The translations under genes were made by a program, and so were the position numbers. From Bacteroidota bacterium (GTDB lineage Bacteria > Bacteroidota > Bacteroidia > UKL13-3): a stretch of DNA of 64,000 nt. Shown here in pieces: positions 17,584 through 27,253 of this stretch (its first letter is position 1; each line of letters starts with the position of its first letter). The notes below the pieces were generated by a model. It saw nothing but the letters and a program-made list of their open reading frames with translations, had not been told where the DNA came from and did no database searches. The stretch spans positions 62,001 to 126,000 of the forward strand of contig JAIXSO010000014.1 of NCBI GenBank assembly GCA_027484685.1, read 5' to 3'.

Positions 17584-20500
17584 TCATAAAATACTTTCTC
17601 GCAATAAATAACCATGAATAGAACCTCGTTCAATCATAAAGTCAAGTATTGGAATTATTTTGTTTTTTAATTTAATTTCTTCTTTTATTTTTTGTCTGTT
17701 GATGAAAACATACTTTCTTAAAAACTTTTCAAGGTAGTATAAAGTGTTTGATTCCAAATCGTCAAGCTGTAACGATTTGTTGGTTGACACAATTGTATGA
17801 ATCCATTCAACACCTTCCTCCTGAAATTTAGCTCCAATGGAATTTAAAACTTTGACAATAGAATACAATACAGCTGGAATGTTGCCTATTTCTTTTGAAG
17901 CGTTTGTATATAGAGATAAATTCTCTTTTTTTAAGCTACGCCATTCTTCAATACCTTCACGCCACCAACGCCATGCAAAGAAATAATTGATAATAATTTC
18001 TTTTAGATGATAGCCACGAGGGTTATTGCATAGTTCTTTTATTTTAGGATATAGGCTGTTCCAAATGTGCCAAAATTGTTCATATTTGTTTAGGTAATCT
18101 TCTCCACTTACTAATTCACTAATAAATGCGGCTGTTTCTTCTGTTGAAGAAAACGAATCTATAAATGGTTTTAAGAATACGTCAATTTCGCTTTCTTCTC
18201 TTTGTAAAATGAAATAAGCGAAATTTTTGAAAATATGTTGGCGTAACATGTAAATGTTAGTGTTATCTCCTGAATCGTCTTTATAACTTCTTCTATCTTT
18301 CAAGAACTGTGAAGCCAATGATGGCAATGCTTTCGCATAAATGTCTAAGTGGATTTTATCTTTCGTGTTTGAAGGAATTAATTGAAGGACTATTTCCAAA
18401 GCATGAATGTCAAGTGAGGCAATATCATTTATGTCAAATGATATATTTTCAAATGTGAAATCAGCATTTTTCTTCTCTAATTCTTCTAATATCGAACTTT
18501 TATAAATTCGTCCCCAACCTTGTTTTTTCCTTATTTCCGCAACAACATTTTTATAAATAGGTTTGAGTTTTACATATCCGAATAAAATTGATTGTGCGAC
18601 TTTTGAATTTTGTTCCCATAATTTTGATTTGTGAATTGTTTCAATAACGTAATCACATATTCTTTTGTAAGCACCAAGAGATGTTTCATCGAAAAGAGTT
18701 AAAACCAATATAGAAACATAGTTTTCTATTTCATCAGGGTATTCTTTTACTAATGATGGAATTGCATGAATAGAGGCTTCAACACCATCACTTATTTGAT
18801 AATCGTAATTATCGGCAAAAAGATTAGACAGAGAAGAATGAATAATTTCTTTGCAAAAAGCCTTATCTTCTTCTGATAGTTTGTCTTTATGCTCAATTAA
18901 TAATTTAGAACACGAAAACGCAGGTATAGAATAATCAAGCATACCTATCCCGTTTCGTCCCGATTTCAGTTCTTCAGCAAGTTGTTTTGTTTCTGATAAA
19001 GCTAAAAGAGGATTGTTGTCATATTGCTCTTGTTTTGTGGTTTTGGTTTGATTTCTCGAACCAATCAAAAAATCTGCCCACATTTTTAGCGAAGAATATT
19101 TAAAAACATCTTGGAACTGATTTAATGCTTCTTCGCTTTCCTTTTTAAGTTCATCTGAAAGTTCTTTGGGACTAAATTCTATTCGTAAATGGTTGTCGTC
19201 ATTTTGTGATACTTTTGGTATCAGATTTCGTCTGTCCATTCTTGCCAACAAAATTCCGTAAGATTTACTTGTTGAGGCGTTTGATTTATGTTGGTCAATT
19301 ATCGTATATAATTTTTCGATGAATTCAGTGTTTTGTTCTTCTGTAAATCCTTTTACGCCAAAAAGCTGATAATTCAAAAACAACGATTCTAAATTTGAGT
19401 TTCTATGTATATCCTCGCAAGTTTTCAATCTTTCATCCGTATACAAGATATCTTTAATTTTATCCATTCCATATCCTATTGAATACAGCGATTTTGCTTG
19501 GAATTCGTTTGTGCATCTGAATGTATCCAAATGAAACAATTCTATTGTTTTGAATAAAATCAATGCAACATCATAGAACTTATCTGGATTTGCAAGCACA
19601 ACGCTACAAACAACAGAAGTAAGAGAAGTAGATTTTGATTGATTAATAATTCTTAGAAGTATATTCTGAATTATTTCTGACTTTAATATTTGAGAAAATT
19701 CTAAAAGAGTTTTTTCTAATGCCATATGTATTGACTGCAATACGTGTGGAACAACAGGGCTTCCATTGCCACGATACATATTCCATATAGCACCACTCAA
19801 ATACTGTGTTACTTCCGTTTCATTAATGTGTAATGTGACTTTTACGACATCTTCTTTTCCATAATCAGATTTACTATAAGATTCAACAGCCCTATTCGTA
19901 AAATCTATGATAAAATCAAGTGTTTTGTAGAATTCTATTTGTAATAACCATTTTATTGGTGTTTGGTTAGCACTTGAAGGAAAATAATTGAATTCGTGTT
20001 TTCCTGCTAAGCCATATCTACTTTCCATTGTGTCTCTATCATATCCAAATCTGTCTTGTTTTTTCGGCTGTTTTTGCCAAAACAAATCACACAATTGAAT
20101 AATAGATAGCGGAAGTGTTTTAATTAATTCAGTTGCTATGTATGGTTTCTCTAAAATTTTAGAGCAAAGTCCTTCGTATGGGTGTCTGTGTTCAGTCCAT
20201 ATATTAGAAACTACTTTGTCAAATATTTCTTTTAGTTCTGATTTTAGTTCATTGGCTGCATTGAAAACCACTTTCAAAATATTTTCTTCTGCAACTTCAT
20301 GTATATAAAAGTTTTCTTCAGTTTCAGTTTTTTGAATTACACTCAATGCTAACAAGCCTGCATATTTCGTTGTTTCTCCTGTTTTGTTGAAGTCGCACCA
20401 ATCAGTTAAAACTGGTAAAACAAGTTTTAAATTGCTATCAAAAAAGTCAGATTTATGTTTGTAAATAAGGGTAATTACTTCTTCCCAACCTTTGCCTTTA

Positions 20501-22278
20501 GGTTTTATAATTTCAATATTTTGAATTGCTGAAATATCAGTGCATGCAATTCTTAGTAGGAACAATATTCGTTTTAGTATTTTAAAATCATTTGCAATGA
20601 TTTCCTTCTCGAAAAAATTAAAAAATGTCTCTGAATAATCCGACAATAAAACAGAAACTAAAATTTCATCTTTCCAAAATTGTGTTACCTCAACGTTTGT
20701 GAATGCACCCTGAATAAATGTTTCTATTTCTTTACTGTTTTCAGATAAATGGTTAGATAACCACAATCTAAATGCTCTGCGTATGGGTAATGAATTCCCT
20801 AAATCATCCAAAAACTCTTTCGGAGTTGAAGTATTTGAAAAGCTTCTGGAAACAATTTTATCCAACGTCCATTCTTCATAGATGTCATGAGTAATAAAAT
20901 ATCCGCTATGAGTATCATCATAGCCAAGTATTTCGTCTAGCTTTAATTGGAACAGTGCTGATTGTGGCAAATCGTCAGAACTAATATAAAATCGTCCTGT
21001 TTCACATCTTTTTTTAGAAATACTGATGATACATTTTTCTCGTTCAAGATCCAGGTTGTCCTTTTGAACAGCATTATTTTGTATTCGCTTTTTCCAAAGC
21101 AAGTCAATAAATCCCTTGTAATTTCCTTGTTTGTCAATGTTTGAATATTGTTGAACATACTCCCTTAGATAAAACAAGTTCCTAAGTCGTTCTGAGAACT
21201 TTTGATTGTCGGGAAGTGAGAATTTGAATTCAACTGCTAGTGACTTTAATTCTTTAGCACTAATCAAAGAAACGTCAATCACGTCAAATGGTAACTGATA
21301 ATTCTCCTTAATGTGAAAAGTTAAATCGTTAAGATAAGCGTAGCGTGTTGTAAAGATGATATTCCAAGCATTCTCTTTTAACTTTTGTATTAGTGTAGTA
21401 AGAATATCGTTATTAGAAATCTCTGCGAGTTTTTCTGCGGAATCAATGACAAATATCTTAAGTGGCTCATCTTTATAAGCATTGAGAAACTGGGCAAATG
21501 TAAATTTGTGGTCAAAGTGAAATATTTCATTAATGTGATTTACATTAAGTTCATTTGCTTTAAAAACACAAATTGGTATTCTCTTAAAATAAGAATTATA
21601 AAACTCCTTAAAAATTGAGGTTTTACCGCAACCACCTTCGCCTGAAATAATTATGTTTTTTTTATTTTGAGAAATATTTGCTATTGCTTCAACAACAGAA
21701 TTTCGGTCAATTTTGATTTGTTTGTTTCCGAATGATATTTCTGTTTGAATTGCTTGTAAAATGTTCTCATTATGTTTAGAAATTTCATCAAGCAAATCTC
21801 CTTCGTTTGGGTCAAGGCTGAAAAAAAAGTCATTGATGTATTTGTTGTCAGGCAAAGACAATTGTAATTCAAAATGACTTGGAACTCGCCATTGTATATT
21901 TATTCCTGCTGTTGTTGCTGCTTTCTCAATGTCTAATTGATATTGTGGTTTTTTTTCGCTTTTCTTTGTGCTTTCGGAAAGTTCTTGGTTAATGTAGAGG
22001 TATAATTCGTTTAATTGGTTGTTTTTGGCTTTAGCTTTATTAATTGAATCAATAATGTCGTCTTTATTTTCAGCAATGGAGGTCGTATAATATTTAGATT
22101 GAAAGCCATAATATTTTCCCTCTTTTTCGATTGGCTCTGTCTCAATTCCCGTTTGATTTTTGTAACGAAATAATCCTATCCTATTATTAAACTCTGAACA
22201 AAACAGCAAATAAGACATTTGTTCAAATGCAGATGTTTCCTGCTTGTCATATTTTACTCCAAAAATTTTCCAATTCAT
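17584..22278 (-). CDS. Avs-like STAND NTPase with N-terminal PD-(D/E)XK nuclease (putative antiphage sensor)
   Basis: The 1564-residue protein opens with a Mrr/Cap4-like nuclease: FEQM (Glu19), GIETEPI (Glu48), then FQSKYY (Gln60, Lys62), the Q-x-K variant of PD-(D/E)XK. A STAND/NACHT-type NTPase follows, with Walker A GEGGCGKTS at 213-221, a Walker B-like IFVIDSAEKL at 275-284 and sensor arginine FTTRYAY near 312. The remaining 1150 or so residues are helical repeats with no motif I know. This order of effector, STAND NTPase and long helical sensor is that of the Avs antiviral proteins, which recognise phage proteins and then activate the nuclease. The gene lies between duplicated spacer sequences. 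Which Avs type, and which ligand, cannot be decided from sequence alone. Confidence 0.8.
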   Translation of the reverse strand: MNWKIFGVKYDKQETSAFEQMSYLLFCSEFNNRIGLFRYKNQTGIETEPIEKEGKYYGFQSKYYTTSIAENKDDIIDSINKAKAKNNQLNELYLYINQELSESTKKSEKKPQYQLDIEKAATTAGINIQWRVPSHFELQLSLPDNKYINDFFFSLDPNEGDLLDEISKHNENILQAIQTEISFGNKQIKIDRNSVVEAIANISQNKKNIIISGEGGCGKTSIFKEFYNSYFKRIPICVFKANELNVNHINEIFHFDHKFTFAQFLNAYKDEPLKIFVIDSAEKLAEISNNDILTTLIQKLKENAWNIIFTTRYAYLNDLTFHIKENYQLPFDVIDVSLISAKELKSLAVEFKFSLPDNQKFSERLRNLFYLREYVQQYSNIDKQGNYKGFIDLLWKKRIQNNAVQKDNLDLEREKCIISISKKRCETGRFYISSDDLPQSALFQLKLDEILGYDDTHSGYFITHDIYEEWTLDKIVSRSFSNTSTPKEFLDDLGNSLPIRRAFRLWLSNHLSENSKEIETFIQGAFTNVEVTQFWKDEILVSVLLSDYSETFFNFFEKEIIANDFKILKRILFLLRIACTDISAIQNIEIIKPKGKGWEEVITLIYKHKSDFFDSNLKLVLPVLTDWCDFNKTGETTKYAGLLALSVIQKTETEENFYIHEVAEENILKVVFNAANELKSELKEIFDKVVSNIWTEHRHPYEGLCSKILEKPYIATELIKTLPLSIIQLCDLFWQKQPKKQDRFGYDRDTMESRYGLAGKHEFNYFPSSANQTPIKWLLQIEFYKTLDFIIDFTNRAVESYSKSDYGKEDVVKVTLHINETEVTQYLSGAIWNMYRGNGSPVVPHVLQSIHMALEKTLLEFSQILKSEIIQNILLRIINQSKSTSLTSVVCSVVLANPDKFYDVALILFKTIELFHLDTFRCTNEFQAKSLYSIGYGMDKIKDILYTDERLKTCEDIHRNSNLESLFLNYQLFGVKGFTEEQNTEFIEKLYTIIDQHKSNASTSKSYGILLARMDRRNLIPKVSQNDDNHLRIEFSPKELSDELKKESEEALNQFQDVFKYSSLKMWADFLIGSRNQTKTTKQEQYDNNPLLALSETKQLAEELKSGRNGIGMLDYSIPAFSCSKLLIEHKDKLSEEDKAFCKEIIHSSLSNLFADNYDYQISDGVEASIHAIPSLVKEYPDEIENYVSILVLTLFDETSLGAYKRICDYVIETIHKSKLWEQNSKVAQSILFGYVKLKPIYKNVVAEIRKKQGWGRIYKSSILEELEKKNADFTFENISFDINDIASLDIHALEIVLQLIPSNTKDKIHLDIYAKALPSLASQFLKDRRSYKDDSGDNTNIYMLRQHIFKNFAYFILQREESEIDVFLKPFIDSFSSTEETAAFISELVSGEDYLNKYEQFWHIWNSLYPKIKELCNNPRGYHLKEIIINYFFAWRWWREGIEEWRSLKKENLSLYTNASKEIGNIPAVLYSIVKVLNSIGAKFQEEGVEWIHTIVSTNKSLQLDDLESNTLYYLEKFLRKYVFINRQKIKEEIKLKNKIIPILDFMIERGSIHGYLLRESIL

Positions 22279-23064
22279 TTATATTACTTTAATTATCTTG
22301 ATGATACTTGGGTTGTCGTCTGATACCACAATCTTTCCATTTCACATATTACTCAATGATTTAATTAAAAACCTTACACTTCTATTTATTTTTTATTTAC
22401 TAAGATTTTATACCATCAAACATACCTTTTATTTTTATAAATCCTAAAGTAGTATTAAGCTGTGTAATCTTCAATTTACCTTCAAAACACAAAAAAATCC
22501 CGAAGCCTTCGCCTCAGGATTTTCTTTTAAAAAACTTATTACTAAATCATGCAAGGCGTGAATCGTCTATCAACTATCAACTGACAACTATCTCTTTTCG
22601 ACTTCGCTTCCTTAACAAAAAGAAGGCAAGAATATGGAACTAATGGGAAAAAGGGGAAGAAGTAAAGTTAATTAAGTAAATAATATAAAAAAATTAATTT
22701 TATTGCAAATACTTTAATCTTATAATAAATTAACATATTTCAGCCATTGCAGGCGTCCTCGCCTGCAATTTTGTTTCGGTACTTTTAGAATGGATAAGTC
22801 ATTTCTTTCCTTTCTTCTTTCTTTTTCCATTGCTGAAAAAGAAACAAAAAAGCTAGACAAAAATATGCTTCCACGCACTTGCCAAGGCTGGCCCGCATTT
22901 TTGTCGGGCCAACACGCAGTGCTAATGGAATATTTATTGCCATACCAAGGCTAAGCTCTGTATGAAGAAAAATAAAAAAATATTATTACCAAATTAACAA
23001 ATTTCATCTTTTAAGTTTTTATTTTTTGGTATAAGCATTTAATTGCATACTCTTTTAAACCAAA
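22279..23064. repeat. Repeat-rich spacer upstream of STAND gene and first adhesin
   Basis: The 785 bp contain the right copy of the STAND-flanking duplication (about 22402-22580). They also hold a hairpin TTGCAGGCG/CGCCTGCAA (22745-22768) and a T-rich element with AAAAAGCTAGACAAAAA (22850) leading into GGCCCGCATTTTTGTCGGGCC (22890-22912). Relatives of the last occur at 32750-33370. The promoter of the minus-strand STAND gene should lie at its left end, but I could not identify one. Confidence 0.7.
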
Positions 23065-26000
23065 ATGAAAAAACAATCAACATTATTAATTTTTATTTTA
23101 TTAAGCCTTATATCTTTTAAAATAAATGCCTCACATATTGCAGGGTGCGATATTAGTTACCAATGCACAACTACGCCAAATGTTTACAAGGTTAATGTAA
23201 AAATTTATAGAGATTGTTCAGGAATTCCTTTGTGTCCTGGCTGTAGTAGTTTCCCTGGAAATATTTCAACTTGTAATACATCTAATGCAGGTTTATCAAC
23301 TAGTATTTTAGGTGCTAGTGGAACTTGCTTGGGAAACAACTTTGGCTCATTTACCTTAAACATTGTACCAGATGTTAGCGGTTATGATGTAATACAAACA
23401 TGTGCAACTAGTACCACAATTTGTACCAATTGCAATACAAGAACAGCCGGTACTATGAGCACTGGAATAGAGGTTTATATTTTTGAGGGTAATGTAAACT
23501 TAAGTTCAATTCCAACTTCGTGTTGCAGAGTAACTTTAGGTGTTAATGGAAGTACTAGGAATGCTGCATTAACAACCATGATACCTGGCACATTTCAAGC
23601 AATTTGTGAATTAGACAGATGCCAATCTATTTGCAATTCGGCACCAACATTTACTAATGATGCAGTACTTTTTCTATGCGCTGGTGTAGATTTTATACAT
23701 AACTTAGGTGCTAGCGACCCAGATGGAGATTCTTTAAGTTATGCCTTTGGACAATCTTATCAAAGTATTGGCTCTCCAGTAAGTTACGTGCCACCTTACA
23801 GTGCAAATTATCCATTTTCATATTTGGGAGCACCAAATCCAAACGCTTCATTACCGGCAGGGTTACACATTAACCAAGCTACTGGAGATATAAGATTTAG
23901 ACCTCAAGGAGTTTTTGTTTCTCAGTTGGTTATAGAAGTTACACAATGGAAACTTGTTGGAAATACAAGAGTAAACGTAGGTATGACTAGACGAGATATT
24001 CAAATACAATCGTTTATTTGTTCTGGGTCAAGCCCAAACTTAGCGCCACTTGTTAAAATTTATAATAATGGAATAATCCAATCTGGTTTAAATTTTTCAG
24101 TTTTTGAGGGTTCTCAAATTTGCTTAGATTTTGTAGCTCAAGATCAATCATCAGGTTCTATAACAGCCGATACAACAGACTTAAAATGGAATAATCCTGC
24201 TACCTATATCCCTGTAATGGCTAATGCTACATTTACTCGCAATTATGTTTTAAGTCAAAGGGGATTAAATGGTCCAAAAGCTGATAGTTTCAAATTTTGC
24301 TGGACACCTCCAATTGGTTCTATAAGAACTACACCATACTTGTTTACCGTTTCGGGTTCCGACAGATTTTGCCCCTATAAAGCTGTAAACACATTAGGAA
24401 TAAATATTAGTGTAATTAAACCTAAATCTTTAACTATTGATAGCACCACAAAAAAAATATATTGTAATCATAAAATAATAAATAGTAATGTTAATTATAG
24501 AACAAGCAGTATCAATTTAATAACTGGAAACGTACTCACTGTGCAGCTTTCTGATTCATCAGGTTCATTTACCAATTCAACAATTATAGGAAGTAAAACC
24601 ACCACTGACACAGTTAGTGTTATTCCTATTATAATTCCTGCAAACTTATACACTAATACAAATTATAAAATTAGAGTAAACTCAAGTTCAGATACAGTAA
24701 ATCTTGGAACTCCATTTGCTATTAGCTTTGTTGCAGGATTTAGCACACCAGTTATAACCAACAATCGCGATTCGTTTTGTAAAGGTTTAGTAAGTACATT
24801 TAAAGTTACTCCAAATACATCAGGTTTAACTTATAAATGGTTAAAAAATAATTTGGTAATTGCCAATGAAACCAAAGACAGTTTAATAGTAGATTCAGCT
24901 TATACTTACCGCGCATTAGTAAGTAATAATGGCTGTACCGATACTTCAAATGCCATGTATTTAACAGTATATCCAAAACCAATTGTTGGTTTTACCACAA
25001 ACAATTCTTCACAATGCATTAATTTTAATAATTTTATATTTACAGATACTTCAAAAGTTGTTTCTGGAAACATTACGAGAATATGGACTTTAAATAACTC
25101 TGATACCTCTAGTAATATAATTGTTAATAAAACTTTCAGTACTATTGGAACCTTGCCAATTAAATTAATAGCCATAAGTAATAATAATTGTAGAGATTCT
25201 ATTACTAAAAATATAGTTATAAATCCAAAACCAACAGTTGGTTTTACTATTAATAATAGTGCTCAATGTTTAAATGGAAATAGCTTCAAATTTACCGATA
25301 CTTCAAGAATTGCAACCGGTGTTTTAGCTATAAAGAAATGGAACTTTGGTACTAGTATAAATGATACTTCAATCATTTCTAGTCCAACCAAAACTTATAA
25401 TTCACCAAACACTTACTTTGTTAAATTAGTTGTTAATAGCAGTTTAGGCTGTAAAGATTCTTTAACAAAAACAATAATTGTTCATCCAAAACCTTTGGTT
25501 AATTTCACCATAAATAGTCAAACTCAATGTTTCAAAAACAATAATTTTATATTTACTGATTCAACCAATATATTATCGGGAACAATTAGTAGAAAATGGA
25601 ATTTAGGAACTGGTTTAGCTGACACCACAAACCAGCTAAATCCTACTAAAACTTATAGTTCGCCTAATTCATATACTATAACTTTAATTGCCACAAGTAA
25701 TAACAACTGCAAAGACTCTGCTTTAAAAAATATTTTAGTAAATAATAGTCCTACTGCTAATTTTACAATAAATAAACCTCAACAGTGTTTAAAAGGAAAT
25801 GGATTTAACTTTAATAATATATCAACTGGTTTAAACAATCAATCTTGGAGTTTTGGTGATACAAGTAATTCTAATATTTTTAACCCACAAAAAACATATT
25901 TAAGAGCGGGGACATATAACGTAATGTTAGTAGCAAATAATGTCTCAAATTGCACTGATACGATTACTAAAACTATTACGGTTTACCCTCAACCCAATAT

Positions 26001-26751
26001 TGCAATAAGTGTCAATAAATCTTCACAATGTTTAAATGGAAATAATTTTATTTTCAACGATATTTCGAGTATTAGTAGCGGAACAATAAATAGATTATGG
26101 TTATTTGATAATGGGGATACCTCCACCAATTCAATTACCAGTAAAACATACTCATCTACAGGAAATTATACCATTAAACTAATTATTAAATCAAATAATA
26201 ACTGTATTGATACTGCCAATAATAATATAACTGTTCTGCCTAAGTTAACTATAGGAAATATTTTGGGAAATTCAGCCCCAACTTCTGTAACAATACCATT
26301 CCAATATTCAGTGCTAAGTCAGGCTAACAGCAATTATAATTGGACTGCTTTGAACGGAACTATTCAAAGTGGACAAGGAACTAATGCGGTAAATGTAATT
26401 TGGCCAACAGCAGGAATTGGAAATTTAAAAGCCGAAATTACCAATAATGATGGCTGCAAGGATTCAACTAATTTATCTATAAATATAACAAGTGTTGGTA
26501 TCAATAAACTTAGTTTAGAGAACGATTTAAATGTTTATCCAAACCCTACTAAAAACAATATTACTATTACTAATAAAACCAATTTGGTGGGTAAAAATTA
26601 CATCATTGAAAATTTAATTGGACAAACAATATTAAGTGGCAAACTTAACTTAGACGAAACAATAGTAAATCTAGAAACCCTGCAAAGCGGTATGTATTTT
26701 TTAAGTATTGATGGTTTGAATAAGCAAAGTATAAAAGTGATAAAGGAATAA
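23065..26751 (+). CDS. PKD-repeat T9SS type A secreted adhesin-like protein (paralog 1)
   Basis: The 1228-residue product has a signal peptide (about residues 1-22) and an N-terminal region of about 430 residues rich in cysteine (SHIAGCDISYQC, YRDCSG, ICTNCNTRTAG, ASDPDGDSLSYAFG). An Ig-like segment follows. About six PKD-type repeats come next, each about 90 residues, with the pattern QCLNGNxFxFxDTS, WxFGD and Y..PGxYxVxL. The end is a T9SS type A signal (VYPNPTKNNITI to SIKVIKE). Such proteins are exported across the outer membrane by the gliding/PorSS machinery and attached to or released from the surface. An adhesive or matrix role is inference. It is a tandem paralog of the next gene. 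Confidence 0.9.
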   Translation: MKKQSTLLIFILLSLISFKINASHIAGCDISYQCTTTPNVYKVNVKIYRDCSGIPLCPGCSSFPGNISTCNTSNAGLSTSILGASGTCLGNNFGSFTLNIVPDVSGYDVIQTCATSTTICTNCNTRTAGTMSTGIEVYIFEGNVNLSSIPTSCCRVTLGVNGSTRNAALTTMIPGTFQAICELDRCQSICNSAPTFTNDAVLFLCAGVDFIHNLGASDPDGDSLSYAFGQSYQSIGSPVSYVPPYSANYPFSYLGAPNPNASLPAGLHINQATGDIRFRPQGVFVSQLVIEVTQWKLVGNTRVNVGMTRRDIQIQSFICSGSSPNLAPLVKIYNNGIIQSGLNFSVFEGSQICLDFVAQDQSSGSITADTTDLKWNNPATYIPVMANATFTRNYVLSQRGLNGPKADSFKFCWTPPIGSIRTTPYLFTVSGSDRFCPYKAVNTLGINISVIKPKSLTIDSTTKKIYCNHKIINSNVNYRTSSINLITGNVLTVQLSDSSGSFTNSTIIGSKTTTDTVSVIPIIIPANLYTNTNYKIRVNSSSDTVNLGTPFAISFVAGFSTPVITNNRDSFCKGLVSTFKVTPNTSGLTYKWLKNNLVIANETKDSLIVDSAYTYRALVSNNGCTDTSNAMYLTVYPKPIVGFTTNNSSQCINFNNFIFTDTSKVVSGNITRIWTLNNSDTSSNIIVNKTFSTIGTLPIKLIAISNNNCRDSITKNIVINPKPTVGFTINNSAQCLNGNSFKFTDTSRIATGVLAIKKWNFGTSINDTSIISSPTKTYNSPNTYFVKLVVNSSLGCKDSLTKTIIVHPKPLVNFTINSQTQCFKNNNFIFTDSTNILSGTISRKWNLGTGLADTTNQLNPTKTYSSPNSYTITLIATSNNNCKDSALKNILVNNSPTANFTINKPQQCLKGNGFNFNNISTGLNNQSWSFGDTSNSNIFNPQKTYLRAGTYNVMLVANNVSNCTDTITKTITVYPQPNIAISVNKSSQCLNGNNFIFNDISSISSGTINRLWLFDNGDTSTNSITSKTYSSTGNYTIKLIIKSNNNCIDTANNNITVLPKLTIGNILGNSAPTSVTIPFQYSVLSQANSNYNWTALNGTIQSGQGTNAVNVIWPTAGIGNLKAEITNNDGCKDSTNLSINITSVGINKLSLENDLNVYPNPTKNNITITNKTNLVGKNYIIENLIGQTILSGKLNLDETIVNLETLQSGMYFLSIDGLNKQSIKVIKE

Positions 26752-27034
26752 CATTTCCTTTATACAAAACCGATGCCATCGCTTAAAGCGATGGCATCGG
26801 TTATAAAACAATAAATAAAAATAAAATTTGCCGCAATTATTGATTTGTTTCAGTACTTTTAGATGTTGGCGAGGACGCCAACAACGGCTAAATATTCAAA
26901 ACAAAAAATAAGTCATGCTGTAAGTATCTCCTTGACTTTAACAGATTATTTTACATTAGCTATAACATTAGTCCTCGGTTGTTATTCATTACCAATCAAT
27001 TTGGGATGATTGGTGAGACACCAACCACGGACAA
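26752..27034. repeat. 3' flank of adhesin 1 with palindromes
   Basis: Palindrome copy 3 (26769-26801) is followed by GTTGGCGAGGACGCCAAC (26866-26883), a GTCATGCTG element (26912) and a degenerate long palindrome with GTCCTCGG at its left and CCACGGAC at its right (about 26969-27033). The last belongs to the family that brackets the mini-gene in the nuo operon. Confidence 0.75.
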
Positions 27035-27067
27035 AATAAGCAAAGTATTAAAGTATTAAAAGAGTAA
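27035..27067 (+). pseudogene. Second remnant of a T9SS adhesin tail (10 codons)
   Basis: The bases read NKQSIKVLKE and stop, one residue different from the living adhesin ends, and are followed after 29 bp by palindrome copy 4 (27097-27129). The same 3' flank with AATAAATAAAAATAAAATTTGCC comes next. This is best explained as another almost fully deleted gene copy. Confidence 0.7.
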
Positions 27068-27227
27068 AGACACGATGAACCGTGTCTGTAGCAAACACCG
27101 ATGCCATCGCTTAAAGCGATGGCATCGGTTTAAAACAATAAATAAAAATAAAATTTGCCGCAATTATTAATTTAAAGACCCAATATTATTTAAGTTTTTT
27201 TTGATAAATAAGGTGTTTTTATTGGGC

Positions 27228-27235
27228 TACTTTTG
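27228..27235 (+). promoter_or_regulatory. Bacteroidota-type -7 element
   Basis: TACTTTTG fits the TAnnTTTG consensus. It ends 18 bases before the ATG chosen for the second adhesin. A TTG lies 24 bases upstream at 27201, slightly farther than the usual spacing. Confidence 0.45.
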
Positions 27236-27253
27236 CTCATTATAAATGCACTT

